DNA of 64,000 bases from Mantamonas sphyraenae (lineage: Eukaryota > CRuMs > Mantamonadidae): positions 62,001 to 126,000 of the forward strand of contig JAPMXV010000016.1 in assembly GCA_026936335.1 (NCBI GenBank). Reading direction: 5' to 3'. Below, piece by piece: positions 37,968 to 50,298 of this stretch. The translations under genes were made by a program, and so were the position numbers. The first letter of the stretch is position 1. Each line of letters opens with the position of its first letter. Below the pieces are notes generated by a model. The model did no database searches. It was not told the origin of the DNA and was given only the letters and a program-made list of their open reading frames with translations.

Positions 37968-38028
37968 TTTCCAGCTGCGGTGGCGCGACCTGCGCAAGCG
38001 CGCCCAAACCCGAAACGTTCACCCCGTC

Positions 38029-39361
38029 ATGGACAAAACACGCACGCTGGCCCTGTACAGGGACATGCTCAAGCTGGCTGACAGCAACACGTTTGCATCC
38101 ATCAAGGTGAGTCCCGCACCACACAATCATCGTCTGGCGAATGCGTTGTTTGCTTGGGCGCCTGACACACGTGTGTTTCTTGGGGGGGGTACCCCAAAAA
38201 AATCCGTCTGATGACACGACACAGGACGCAGACACGATCCTCAAGGCGTACATCCGCAAGGAGTTCCGCAAGAACGCTCAGGTGAAGGACCCTGTGGTGG
38301 TTGAGCGGCTGGTGAGGAAGGCGGAGGCGGCGGCAGAGCAGAGTCGCAGCATGAGTATGGCGTACCTTTCGAGCGCGCTTGGCAACTTGGCAACGGCCAA
38401 GCGGCTTCAAGGGCTGGGAGGGCGCGTGGTATCCAGTCGCTCGATGTACAGCGACAACAACAGCAGCAGCGACATCAACGGTACAATCAGCATCAACAGC
38501 ACCACCAGCACCACCAGCACCACGAGCAGCCACTTGTCGTCGGCTGGCAGCGTGGGCATCGGTGAGGCGGCGGAGCGGATCCAGGCTCAGCGAGAGTCGC
38601 ACGCAGACCTGTCACCCATGTCCAAGCTTCTCAGCGTGCGCAAGCGCAAGCGCGAGCAACTGGTGATGGAGCGTGTGGAAATGGCCAGGGATCGAGTGTC
38701 TCATGTGGCACCCGCAGAGGCCGCGTCCGCGTCGTCGTCTGTCACGGCAATCGGTGGACCGGAGCAGCGCATGAACGCCTGGGTGGGATCTCCTGCCAAA
38801 GCAGCACGCACCAGTCTGGTGATGCAATCGCCTGGAGGCAGTGCAGGCAAGCAACAGGCGCGTACGATGCATGGTGTGCACTCGTCCATCGAGGCCACCC
38901 GCCTGGACATGGACAACGTGGTTGCCAGTCCGCCTGCATCGACGTCAAGCACATCGGGAACGCGCACTCGCTCGCGTACGCGTGCTGTGCGTCGGCCAAA
39001 GGTGACATCCAGCCACCCGCAGCAGGGTGAGTCTCAGCAACAGACAACAATCGCCAAGACCGACCTCGAGGAAGCCATGGACAGCATTCACGTCCTGGAC
39101 ATGGACAATGTGTTTGTGTCCCAGTCTGTCCTGAGCCACCAGGCGCGCATGGCAGCCGCAGACGGCAAGGAGAACACCACACCCCAAGTGGGGGCAAACA
39201 CGCACAAGAAGGCCGGCAACTCGAACAGCAACAAGCAACTGCCTCTCCACAGGCAACAAGTGGACAGTGGATCCACTCCCATGCGCAATGTCCAGTGCCC
39301 ACGTTGCACGGAAGAGTTTATGGTCGCGTCGCCGCTGGAGAAGAGCAAGTTCTGGGGCTGA
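38029..39361 (+). CDS. LYR-motif protein with long C-terminal extension
   Basis: Two exons, 38029-38106 and 38225-39361, with a 118 bp intron in phase 0 give 404 residues. The first ~70 residues look like a LYR/complex-1 fold: TLALYRDMLKLADSNTF with the L-Y-R tripeptide, SIKDADTILKAYIRKEFRKN across the junction, and VVERLVRKAEAAAEQ. The remaining ~330 residues are low-complexity Ser/Thr/Ala-rich, with KRKR-like basic patches and two similar short segments (ATRLDMDNVVASPP near residue 260 and HVLDMDNVFVSQ near residue 320). The end, VQCPRCTEEFMVASPLEKSKFW, has only one CxxC. LYR proteins are normally ~80-130 residues, so the extension is odd and could make this nuclear or cytosolic. The function of the tail is unknown. 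Confidence 0.7.
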
Positions 39362-39379
39362 GATTGCAATGAAATGGAA

Positions 39380-39961
39380 TCATTCGCTCCGAGCACGTTT
39401 CACATCGCCTTCATCACTGCCCTTTTGACCCTTCAACCCTTTGGGTTTGCCAACCAGAGGCATGGGGAAGCCGAGTTCGTCGTCGCTGCTGCTCTCGTCA
39501 CCTTTCTTGCGCTTCCTACCCTTCCCATTGCGCTTCTTCGCCGCGCCTCGTTTCCGTTGTGTTCTGGGCTTGCTTTGGATGCTGTGCGACGTTTTCAAAG
39601 GCGCCTCTTCCTCGCGAGCCGGCTGTGCATCTGCGACTCGTGTCTCAATCTCCTCCAACCTCGAGCTCTGGGGAAGTGGCATGGCGTTGTGGCGCTGATC
39701 CAGCAACGTTTGCTTCTTACCCGAAAAGTCCACCTCCAGCAACGCAGCACGGTTGGCTGTGAACAGCTTGTCCAGCAGCTCGTCGTCGTCCTGCCCCTCG
39801 TCGTCTTCCAGGAACGCCAGCACGCTCTGGTCGCCTTCCTCATCCTCCTGCGACGTTCCTGTTCCCCTGTGTGTGTCCTCGTTCCCACTTCCTGTCTCTG
39901 CGTCCGCCTGCTTACGTGTGCTGCGTCGTGACGAGCGCAGTCGCGACGTCTCCTCACTCAT
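39380..39961 (-). CDS. Basic/acidic low-complexity protein of unknown function
   Basis: A minus-strand frame ends at 39380 with GDVKRARSE. I place the start at MSEETSRLRSSRR (39961; 193 residues). In-frame ATGs at 40012, 40036 and 40072 are alternatives; beyond that the frame would overlap the start of the SWR1 gene. The protein has an acidic patch (residues ~45-70, EGDQSVLAFLEDDEGQDDDE), a short ordered-looking stretch (LLDKLFTANRAALLEVDFSG, then KKQTLLDQRHNAMPLPQ) and a strongly basic C-terminus with KRGAAKKRNGKGRKRKKGD and ESSSDDELGFPMPLVGKPKG. This composition suggests a nuclear or nucleolar protein. I do not recognise a family. It is tail-to-tail with the LYR extension gene (18 bp) and head-to-head with SWR1. 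Confidence 0.6.
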   Translation of the reverse strand: MSEETSRLRSSRRSTRKQADAETGSGNEDTHRGTGTSQEDEEGDQSVLAFLEDDEGQDDDELLDKLFTANRAALLEVDFSGKKQTLLDQRHNAMPLPQSSRLEEIETRVADAQPAREEEAPLKTSHSIQSKPRTQRKRGAAKKRNGKGRKRKKGDESSSDDELGFPMPLVGKPKGLKGQKGSDEGDVKRARSE

Positions 39962-40148
39962 GGCCCCCGTTCCGAAATCCCCTGGTTCTCGTCGCGCGTG
40001 TCTGAACTCCATGAGCACCATTCTCATGCCATCCATGCTTCCCACGTGCCGTTTGTGACGCACCCACCACATGGTGAGATCCCTCGCTGACTGCCGCCCT
40101 GCACCAACCAACCTTTTCCACTTGCGCCACCCTCCCTGTCTGTTGGAA

Positions 40149-43100
40149 ATGTCCGACTTTCCAGACAGTAAACGGGCTCGTGTGGATGCCGAGTACCCAT
40201 CTGGCGCCGCGAATGGAGGTTCCATTTCGTCCAACTCGCAGATGGCGAGTTTGGCGGCGCTGGCCTCTCTCGATGATCTTGACGCGGAGGACTCGGAGTT
40301 TGGCACGTCCATGGACGACCTGGCCATGGACGACAGTAGCCACAGCACGCAACCGCAAGCAAATGCATCTTTCTCGGGCGAGCAGGCGGGCGCAGGCTCC
40401 AAACGCAAACGTGACGAGTACGAGGCGCCTCCTGCAGAACAGCCGCAGAGAGGACCGCCGACCGAGAAGCAGAAGCAGGACCTGCTGCAAATGCTTCGTC
40501 TCCAACTGCGTCACGAGCTCACCAAGCGCAACCAGGACGTGCGAGAACGCCATTACCTGGCCAACCCGGACAACAACCTCCTCTACTACCACGAAGACCT
40601 GCCGGACGCACGCCAGGGAGTGGCCATCGACAACCACACCAACACCACCATTGCAAACGCCTTTCGCAGTGCACACATGGATCTCCCCGAATCCTCGTCG
40701 GTTCCATCCACATCTGCCGTGGCTCAGGTCCCTTCTTCGTCCTCGTCCTCGTCCTCTGTCTCCCGTCAGTCGGCCCTGCTTCATGCGGCCGCCGCATCCA
40801 TGCTCGACGACGACGCCATGGACGTGCAGGACGAGCCCTCATCCTCCAACTACGCCTCGTCTGCAGCCTCTACAGCCGCAGCCGTCGCTGCACAGATGAC
40901 CAGCCCTTCGATGTCCTCTGGCAATGCAACCGGAGGCAACGCTGGCCTCAAGCTTCGCCTGAAGATGACCACAGTGCCCAAGGGCACGCAGCCGCCGCAT
41001 TCTCTCGGCTCTGCCACTGCAACCAGTGCCAACGATACCAACGCACACATGGGATTGTCCACGCCGACGTCTGCTGACGCTGCTTCCAGCAGCAGCAGCA
41101 GCAGCGGAAGCACAACCGGAAGCACCAGCGGCGGCACACGCCCGCAACTCAGCGCTGCCCTCCTTGCCGCCCAGGCTGCCATGGAGTTTGGCACGCCGGA
41201 ACCGGCACCCACCAAAACCAGTGCCCGTTCACGCCCAAAGAGCCAGAGCAAGCAGAGCAAGAAACAGCAAAAGGCGGCGGCTGCCACAGCTGCGTCCTCC
41301 TCCATGGGCATTGGCGACTCCGCTTCGGCTTTGTTCTCGCTCAGCTGTGCAGACGTGGAAAACCTGCCTGCCCCCATCAAAGCCATGCGTGGGCGTCCGC
41401 GTGACATCCCGCCTGTGCCGGACCTCTCTCGACCCGAGAGTTCCCTGTACATGGGAGAGCCAGTGGTGTCGCTGGACACACAGCTGCCCGTGGAAACCGA
41501 AGAAACAGATGTGTTGGGCGTCGAGGCGTGGACCGAAGACATTCTGAGTTCCATGGAGCCGACGGATGCGTCGATTCTGCGCGAGGTGTTGCGCATCAAA
41601 CGCCGTGGCGAGTGGGATATGCTGCCCATGCCCAAGGGCCCCGAACCAGCAGTGCGTGAAAAGACACTGCGTGACTACACACTGGAGTTTGTCGCACTGT
41701 GTGCACACGATGTGCGGCAGGAGCGCAAGTGGAAGCAGCGCGCAGCGAAAAAGGCTTCCAAGGCCATCCACAAACACTTTGCCGACATGGAACAGGACAA
41801 AGTGCGTGCCAAGCGTGCGGAGCAGGCAGAGGTGCGTAAGCTGGCCTCGCGCAATGCGCGCCTCGTCAACCAACACTTCTGGGAGGTGTTGGAGAAATTG
41901 GTGCTGAAAAAGCACAACCTGCGCTTGCAAGAGAAGCAGAAGCGCGTGGGCCAGAAGCACATGGAACACATGCTGGAACAGGCAGAGAGGTACACGTCGA
42001 TGGTACAAGGCGATCTGAGCGCAGACGCGACCGATGCCAAGTTGGCCGCAAACCACCCGCAAGAAGAGGACGACGACGATGACAACTACTCAGACGAGGG
42101 CGAACTGGAGGACGACCTTGCCACGCTCATGGAGCAGGAAGCGGCAGAGGGTGACGCAGAGGACGCCTACGCCGACGAGATGGAGGCGCTCAAAGCTGAG
42201 GCCGAATTGCCAATCACAGAGCTGCTCAAGATGCACCAGGCGGCGCTGGAAGCAGAGCAAGCCGAAGCAGATGATACACGTGCCCTGGCTGTCGATGGAG
42301 ACAGCAGCACAAACGAAGACGGCATGGACGAGGACGAAGGGGAGTTTGAACTGGGCGACGATGAGGACGACGAGGATGACGAAACCACCCTCGATGCGGA
42401 GGAGCGAAAAGGAGGCGCCACAGACAGTGCAGCCGAACTGGCTGCACTGCAGGCCGAGATGGAGACACCCATCGAGGACCTTGTTCGGCAGTGGCAGGAG
42501 TCGCGTGCCCTGGATGCGGAGAATGAGGTGGACGACGACGACGATGACGAGGAAAACGACGGTGGGGACGCACAGGACGAGGGCAAGGATGCACTGGCTG
42601 CACTGCTGGGCGATACTGTGGCGCAACCCACCGGATTTACGCTTGCGACGAGCGCCGTCAAGACAGAAGTGCCGGAGATGCTGAAGGGTACGTTGAGAGA
42701 GTATCAACACATCGGACTGGACTGGCTGGTGACCATGCACGACAAGCGACTGAACGGAATTCTGGCAGACGAGATGGGATTGGGCAAGACAATCCAAACG
42801 ATTTCCCTGCTTGCGTACCTGGCACAGGTGCGAGGCAACTGGGGACCACATTTGATTGTGGTGCCGTCGTCGGTGGTGAAGAACTGGGAGTTGGAAATCA
42901 AGAGGTGGGCGCCGGGGTTCAAGGTGTTGACGTACATCGGCAACGCGCAGATGCGCAAGTACAAGCGCGAGGGCTGGACGAAGCCCAACGCGTTCAACAT
43001 CTGCATCACGAGCTACAACATTGTGGTGAAGGACAAGCAGGTGTTTCGCCCCAAGCAGTGGCGCTACATGATCCTGGATGAGGCTCAGCACATCAAAAAC

Positions 43101-45251
43101 TTCCACTCGCAGCGATGGGAGACGTTGCTGCGGTTCAACACGGAACACAGGCTGTTGCTGACGGGCACACCGCTGCAGAACAACCTGATGGAACTGTGGT
43201 CGCTCATGCATTTTCTGATGCCGCACGTGTTTCAATCGCACAGCGAGTTTGCCGCGTGGTTCACCAACCCCATCAGCGGCATGATCGAAGGCTCGTCGCA
43301 GGTGGACTCGGAGACCATTTCGCGGTTGCACACGGTCCTGCGCCCGTTCCTCCTTCGCCGACTGAAGAAGGATGTGGCCAAGCAGCTGCCCGCCAAACAC
43401 GAGCACATTGTCCACTGCCAATTGTCCACCCGCCAGAAGCACTTGTACGAAGGGTTCATGGCGCGCGCGGACGTCAAGCGCACGCTGGAGAGTGGCAACT
43501 ACATGGGAGTCATCAACTGCCTCATGCAGCTGCGCAAGTGCTGCAACCACCCGGATCTGTTTGAGGAGCACCCCATCGTGTCCTCTTTCGATTTGCCAGC
43601 TCTCACGCTGCCCTTTGCCTCTGCTGCCGCACGCATCGAGCTGTCGCAGCGCCAAACGCAGCAGCGCAACCCATGGACGCTGTCGCTGCGCTTCCTCAAC
43701 TTTGCGTTTGCCGAGATGGAGCTGGAAGCGCAGAAGGGCAAACACACACCTCTTCTCATGCCCACCAGCAGGCCGCGGCGCAATGCGTTTGTTGGACTGG
43801 CCGATGGACCCAGTGCATGGCCGCTGGGCCACACCGACCACCTGGACAGACGCACTCCCTTGGGCTCGTTCCACAACGCACTTGCGTCGCGAAAGCTGAA
43901 AGCCTGGCAACATCGCCTGCGGCACCTGGAGTACATCAACACCCAGCGCTTGGATGCTCAGCCGATGTACGGACGCTGGCTTGTGGAAACAGCGCAGGAG
44001 ATGGTTGACCGGCGTCCGTGGCTGATGCAGCACACCGACCTTGCACCTAGCATGGAGCAACGTGCCGCGGAGTTGCGTGTTGTGGTGCGTGAGTTTGCGT
44101 GTGTGATTGCACGTGCACGTGCTCCTACGCCGGAGCTGGTTTGTTCGCAGCCCGATTGGGCGCTGCACAGGCAGTTGCACCGTGCGCGCAAGGAGCTGGG
44201 CGACCTTTCCGTGCGTGAGATGCAGGCATTCCAGCCCGTGGCTGTGCGCAGGCAATTGTTCTTTCCGGACAAGCGCTTGTTGCAGTACGATTGCGGCAAG
44301 TTGCAGCAGCTTGCCTTGCTCTTGCGGCAGCTGCAGGAGGGTGGCCACCGTGCACTCATCTTTACGCAAATGACCAAGATGCTGGACATCCTGGAGAAGT
44401 TCCTGTCGTTCAACCACTACACATACCTTCGCATGGACGGCTCCACCGACGTGGAGACGCGACAGCTGATGATGGATCGCTTCAACGGCAACAGCAAGAT
44501 CTTTTGCTTCATTCTGTCCACACGAAGTGGCGGCGTGGGCGTCAATTTGACCGGCGCCGACACGGTCATCTTCTACGACAGCGACTGGAACCCAGCCATG
44601 GATCTGCAGGCGCAGGACCGTTGCCATCGCATCGGCCAGACCCGTGAAGTGAGCATCTACAGGCTGATCACTGAGCACACCGTGGAGGAGAATATCCTCA
44701 AGAAGGCCAACCAGAAGCGAACACTCAATGCCGTGGTCATCAAGGGCGGCCAGTTCAACACGGACTTTTTCAAGAAGGTCGATTTGCGCGACATGTTTAT
44801 GGGCGACGAACAGATCGGCCTCACCAGCGAGCAACAGGCAGAGATTGCGCGCGCACAGACGGCAAAGGATGTCGCCAAGGCAAAGGCCAGCGAGAGCAAG
44901 GGCAAGGCGAGGAGGGGAAGGAAGGGCAACGGGGCCAATGCCGCCGAGGCAGAACAGGAGGCGGACAACGACGACGACGAGGGCAACGGCGTGGAACTGA
45001 GCAAAGAACAGTGGGAAATGGCTCTGGCGAGCGCCGAGGACGAAACGGATGTGCGTGCTATGGAACGAGCCAAGCAGGAACAGGCCGATGATTTGCTGGA
45101 GTTTGCAGACGAGCCACCCGAGGAACCCGGACACAAGACAGCATCAGGCACAAAGAAAAAGACAGCCACAAAGGCAGCCGACTCTGCGTCTAGCAGCAGC
45201 AATGGCGCGGCAGCAAAACTGGAACCGGAGGCCAGCACACCGTTGGCAACT

Positions 45252-45283
<32 letters not shown>

Positions 45284-47273
45284 CATGGATGTGGAGTCGA
45301 TTGTGCCAGCACACCTGGCGGCACAGCTGGATGAGGAAGGAAGACTGGAGGTGCAAAAGGCGCAGATGCTGATTGAACAAAAGGAGCGCATGGACTCTGC
45401 GTTGCAACAGGCGACCAAGGAAGCGGCTGGAGAGGGCCTGGAGCGTGTGTTTGCGCTGATGGAAGAAAAGATGACGCCTGTGCAGCGGTACGGCCTGCGT
45501 GTGCTGGAGGAAATCGAGCCTGTGGTGGCTCAGGAGCAGATCGAAGCCATCCACCAGAAGATCGAGAGTGCACAGGAGCAGTGGGAGCGCGAGCAGAAGG
45601 AGTTGATGGAAAAGGAGGAGCGCGAGCGCATGTCCATGGACCTGGACAGCCGAGACAGCGATAGCGGAGAAGAGAGCGACGAGGAGGAGGACGAGGAGGA
45701 CGGTGATGATGACGATGATGAGGATGATGATGATGAGGAGGACGGCTCTGGATCAGAGTCGGATGCAGAGTCTGTGCCCCTCACATACGCACGCAACGAG
45801 ATGGAAGCAAAGAACGAAGTCAAGGTGCAGGACATGGTGTTGAAGCAGTACAACGTGCAGATCCCGAGGCAGTATGTGTTTGCGCCTCCGGAACCAGAGT
45901 ACCACGATCTGTACTCTCCGACAGTGGACGATTACCTGTTCCAATTGAGCCGCGTGAACAGCGGGATCGAATACTGCGTGGCGTTGGGAAAGCCGCTGAC
46001 GATGAAGCAGCAAACGCAGATGGAAAAGGTGGCGGAGGAGAGGCAGAGCAGGAAGCGTCGGTATGGAGACGTGGACGTGGCGTATCGCATGGCCACACGA
46101 GATGTGCACAAGGTTACGTTTATGCGCAGCCAGACGGCACGGTACAGCGAAGAGAAACGGCTTGCATTTGAGCGCATGAAGAGGCGTGCGGTGGGCGAAG
46201 AGTGGGGCCAGGTGGAGGAGGCGACGGTGCTGGAGGTGTTGGAGTCTGTGCCTGGTCTGGAAGTGATGAAGGTGGACCCTGAGTGGATTGCCACGGCGGT
46301 GAACACAGTGAGCTACATGCATCCGGGCAGGCAACACAAAGTGACGGCCACCATGGCAGCGCGACGGCTGACGGAACACCAACTGCGCAACCTGCCACTG
46401 CAGCTGACCAGCAAGAAACAGGCCAAGAAACAGCGCGAGCGCAGGGAGCAGCACGGCTTCCCAAGGCGTGTGTTGGACACAGTGCGCACCCTTCGCGAGA
46501 AGCACGCCGTGTCCGACATGTTTGGAGTGGAGAATGCCGAGGCGCGCAAGGGCGTGCACAAGTCCCACCTGAGCGTGGAACGCCTTGCCAATGATGTGAT
46601 CAGCGAACAGAACGGACGAGACCTGGCACGTCACTTTCGCCAGCAAATGCACGAGGAGCAGCTGGCAACGGGCAGGAGACACCCCACAGAGGATGAGTGT
46701 GCCACCCAAAGGCAGTTGCAACGGATGGACGAGGCCGAAGAACGCATGCGCAAGCGTGTGAAACACGCCGTCGACCGCAAGATCCGTCGTGTCCAGGAAA
46801 CGCCGGGCGACAATTCCTCGGAGATCATCGAACTGCGCCACATGCGACGGGAACAGATGCGCATGTGGCCCACACGTGAAGCCACCAAACTACTGCATGC
46901 AAAGGACGAGCAGGAGCGCCGTGGTATGAACACCTCACGAGAGTCGCGTGCGATTTTCACCTCGTCAGCGGTGCTGCACACGTCGGCCTCGGCGTCTGAG
47001 TTGGCCAGTCTTCATGACCGCATGTCCACCGAACCCAGGCGCTCCAGTGACAGCAGCAGCAGCAGCAGCAAAAGCAGCAAAAGCAAGAGCAGCAAGAGCA
47101 GCAGCAAGCGAAGCCGCAGTGGAGGCAGCAATTCCTCTCACAGTCGCTCGGGACGCAGCCGTGACCGAGAACGCGATCGTGGACGACCTCGTTCGCGCAG
47201 TCGAGGACGCAGCAGAAGCAGAAGCAGCAGCCACAAGAAGAGGAACAGCGATGGAGATTCCAAAAGCAATTGA
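40149..47273 (+). CDS. SWR1: SWR1/SRCAP-type chromatin-remodelling ATPase
   Basis: SWR1/SRCAP exchanges H2A for H2A.Z in nucleosomes. The single-exon frame gives 2,374 residues from MSDFPDSKRARVD (40149); an upstream in-frame ATG at 40071 would add 26 residues of unlikely composition. In order: Ser/Ala-rich N-terminus; HSA domain ~487-545 (RGEWDMLPMPKGPEPAVREK, WKQRAAKKASKAIHKHF), which binds actin-related proteins; acidic region ~640-830; helicase lobe 1 with ADEMGLGKTIQTISLLAYL (Walker A), the DEAQ box at 977-980 (ILDEAQHIKN) and LLTGTPLQNNLMELWSLMHF; a ~240-residue insert (~1137-1375); lobe 2 with ALIFTQMTKMLDIL, RSGGVGVNLTGADTVIFYD and DRCHRIGQTREVSIYRL; then VVIKGGQFNTDFFKK, a family-typical end. 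DEAQ, HSA and the large insert favour SWR1/SRCAP over classic SNF2. The C-terminus ends in an RS-like basic tail. Confidence 0.93.
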
Positions 47274-47309
47274 ACGCATTGTGCTGTGCTTCTTCCACCA
47301 CACCATCCC

Positions 47310-47490
47310 TCACCACGCTTTGCGTCCTCCCCCGCGTCCCCCACGTCCTCCACTCCTTCCACCTCGTCCGCCGCCCCTTCCTCCTCGTCCACCACCTCGC
47401 CCTCCACCACCTCCTCTTCCACCACCACCTCCCCGTCCTCCTCCTCGCCCTCCTCCTCGTCCGCCTCCGCCTCCACGTCCTCCACCGCGT
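47310..47490 (-). repeat. RGG-box coding repeat at DDX54 C-terminus
   Basis: The terminal coding part of the DDX54-like gene is a near-uninterrupted run of CCACCTCGTCC/CCTCCTCC-like units on the plus strand, coding Arg-Gly-Gly and Gly-Gly triplets on the minus strand. RGG boxes bind RNA and are arginine-methylation targets. The DNA is very GC-rich and strand-asymmetric (pyrimidines on plus), prone to slippage, and generates a Pro/Leu-rich shadow frame on the other strand. Confidence 0.88.
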
Positions 47491-50217
47491 TTCTTTTTCA
47501 GTCCAACCTGCTTCTGCTTCTGAAAGTTGCGCTTCTTCTCCTCCTTGACCATCTGCTCCGCAGTCTTGAGTTCGCGCTCCTTGCGTCCACCTGTCAGTCT
47601 CACACTCTCGTCCATGTTCTGACCGGCCTGATCCATGCCCTTTGTGTGTCGGTAGCGACGCATGCGGCTGTCCACGCGTCCGGCCCCGGCCGCCTTTGGA
47701 TCTTCCCGAGCGCCCACCTCCACCTGGATGCGACCCTTGGTCCGTTTCTGCCATTCTGCATAAATGCTCTTGTCCTGCAGCTTCCCACCTCGCTTCTTGC
47801 TGCGAGACACCAGCTGTCCTGCTTCGTTGCGGATCATGTGTTTGCCCACATCACCCGGGTTCACCATCACATACCGCTTCTTCTTGCGGTCCCACTTTTT
47901 GATTTGCCGCTTCGCCATCATGCTCTGCGCATCGTCGGGAATCAGATCCATTACGGCGTTCTGCAAATCCGTGTGCAAGGAACGGTCGCGTGTCGTCACG
48001 GCATACCCGCTGTCTTCCACCTGGTTCTGATGCGACGGGGCACTGGCAATAAAGTATGTGTCATCCTTCAGGGTGCTTTTGCCCACCTTGCGTTTGCCGC
48101 TGCTGCTGCTGCTCCCACCATTGCCACTGCCTTTTCCGGTGCGCGCCCTCTTTTCCCCACGGCTGGCAAACATGCTCTCCAGCTCGTCCGCATCCAGCGT
48201 TTCCAGCTTGCGCTTCTCCACTGCGCGCTCCTGCACTTCGTACACCTCATCCACCTGCTTCTCCAGCTCCGCCTGCGCCTTGCGTTGTTCCACCAAGCGC
48301 ACGTGGTACTCACGGTTCTCGCGCACCGTATTGTTCACCGCCTTGCCCGTCTTGGCGTTCGTCAACTCCATCACAGAGCCCTTGGGACGGAACGCACGGA
48401 TGCGCGACAGGTACGCATCTCGGTCCACCTCCTCCTCGCTGATATCCTTCTGGAACATGGGATGGATCACATCTGCTTCCAGCTTCTTTGCCCGTCGCAC
48501 AGACGATCCCGACGCCGGCTGCCGCGACTTGTGGTACATCTTGTATGCCTTCATGGCCGTCTTGTGCTGCGTCTTGAGCTCTTCGTGCCTGGACAGCAGC
48601 AGTGTAAACAGTTCCCGGTCCCCGTCCAGCACACGCTGCGGCACGCCTCCGTACACGGCCTCGCCCGGCTGCATCGCCGCCTTGTTCGACCTTGCCTCTG
48701 CGCTGCCTTCCTTCAGACCCTCCTTCAACTTGCGGCCCAAAAACAAGTGCAGATCCACCATGTAGGGCAGCTCGTCCTTGCTCACCAGCGAGTAGGCTGT
48801 GCCGGATCGCCCTGCGCGCGCTGCGCGGCCCGCACGATGAATGTACTGCTTGGGTCGCGAGGGAAAGTCGTAGTTGATGACGTTGTCCAGCAGCGGGATG
48901 TCCAAACCGCGTGCTGCCACGTCAGTCACAATCATCACGTGTGTCTTGCCTGTGCGGAAGGCGCCGACGTTGCTCATGCGTGCGCTCTGATCCATCGTGC
49001 CGTACACGACACTGCTCTGGATGTCCGCCTGGTGCTTGAGCAGCAGGTGCAGAAAGTCCACATGATGTTTGGTTGCCGTAAACACAATTGTCGGCGACGT
49101 GTGTGCAATCACGTCGCGCAGCAGATGCACCAGCACCAGCGGCTTGTTTTCCAGTGTGCACGTCAGAAACTGGATGTCCAGCTTCTCGCTCAGCTTCGTC
49201 TCTGCGTCCAAACGCACCAACGCAGGTTCGTTCAGACCGGCCTTGGCAAAGTCCGCCAGCATGCGTGGCATGGTGGCCGAAAACAACAGCGACTGCCGGT
49301 TCTCGCTCAAACTCGCCAAAATCTCTGGCAACTGCTCGGCAAATCCCATTTCAAACATCAAATCGGCCTCGTCAAACACACAATACTCCACTGTCTTCAA
49401 GGGCAGTCCCACCTCCTCCATATGGTGCAGCAAACGGCCCGGGGTGGCAATGATCACGTCCGGGTTGTCCGCAAGGTCGCTAAACTGAAAGTCCATGCGC
49501 TCGCCACCCACCAGCAGACAGAAACGCAGATCAGTGAAGCGTCCCAATTCCTTGGCAAACTTGAGAGTCTGCTGGGCCAGTTCACGCGTCGGCGCAAGAA
49601 CCAGTGCACGGGCCCCCACCGTGGTCGAGTGGGCCTTGAGACGTTCCAACATGGGCACCAGGAATGCAGCTGTTTTGCCCGAGCCCGTGCGTGCCATGGC
49701 CACCACGTCACCGCCCGTCATCACCAGCGGGATCGTTTTCCGCTGGATTGGCGTCGGCATGCGGTACCCCTTGCGACGGATTGCCTTTAGAATGGGCGGA
49801 CTCAGCTCTGTGCGTGCCCCATGCTGTGTCAGTGACCCGTCTGTGTATCCCCGATAGGTCCACACACACTGTGTTCCATTGGCCATCGTCCTTACCCATG
49901 GCTTCGAAACCGCCGGTTCCCTTTTTGCCCTGAGCCTTGCGCACCTCGGCTCGTGCTTCCTTGGCCAGTTCCTCTTCGCTGGTGAACGCCACCGACGGGA
50001 AGCCACCCGAAGCATCCTCTTCCTCGCCATTTGCCACGCCTGCAAACCCGCCAAAGCCCATGTCGAGCCCGTCGTCCTCCAGGTCCGACAAGTCGCTGGC
50101 CACGGAATCCGTCTCGTCGCGCATTTGCGCTCCACCACCAAAGCCGCCTCCGCCCTCTTCGTCCGAAAAGTCGTCCTCGTCGGAGCTCGACAGTTCGTTT
50201 TCAAACAGAGTGCTCAT
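47310..50217 (-). CDS. DDX54: DEAD-box RNA helicase, DDX54/Dbp10 family
   Basis: DDX54/Dbp10 is a nucleolar helicase in 60S ribosomal subunit assembly. Two exons on the minus strand, 49896-50217 and 47310-49807, with an 88 bp intron give 939 residues (human 881). The join lies in the Q-motif region (GGFEAMELSPPILKAIRRKG), followed by PTPIQRKTIPLVM, motif I VAMARTGSGKTAAF, APTRELAQ, ATPGRLLHH, motif II VFDEADLMFEMGF, LLFSATMP, and motif VI YIHRAGRAARAGRSG. A C-terminal DBP10CT-like region is near the conserved segment with DTYFIASAPSHQNQ. The N-terminal ~100 residues are acidic with Gly-Gly runs. The last ~55 residues are a dense RGG box (RGGGRGGRGG type), an RNA-binding tail coded by a GC-rich repeat at 47310-47490. 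It is tail-to-tail with SWR1 (36 bp) and head-to-head with the phosphatase (81 bp). Confidence 0.95.
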
Positions 50218-50298
50218 TTCCGGATCTGTGTCGAGGCTGTGGCAATGGGATGGTCCGGCGAGCGACACCCACGCCAACTGAACAACTCCCTTTCGGCC

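Noticed and set aside
38180-38205. Short palindrome of G-run, GTACC and C/A-run in the LYR gene intron
   Set aside because: A homopolymer-flanked KpnI-like site within an intron; too short and isolated to claim a regulatory element.
42090-45134. 1,014-codon open frame on the minus strand
   Set aside because: It is an exact shadow of the SWR1 helicase region; composition is Leu/His/Gln/Val-rich with no family motifs.
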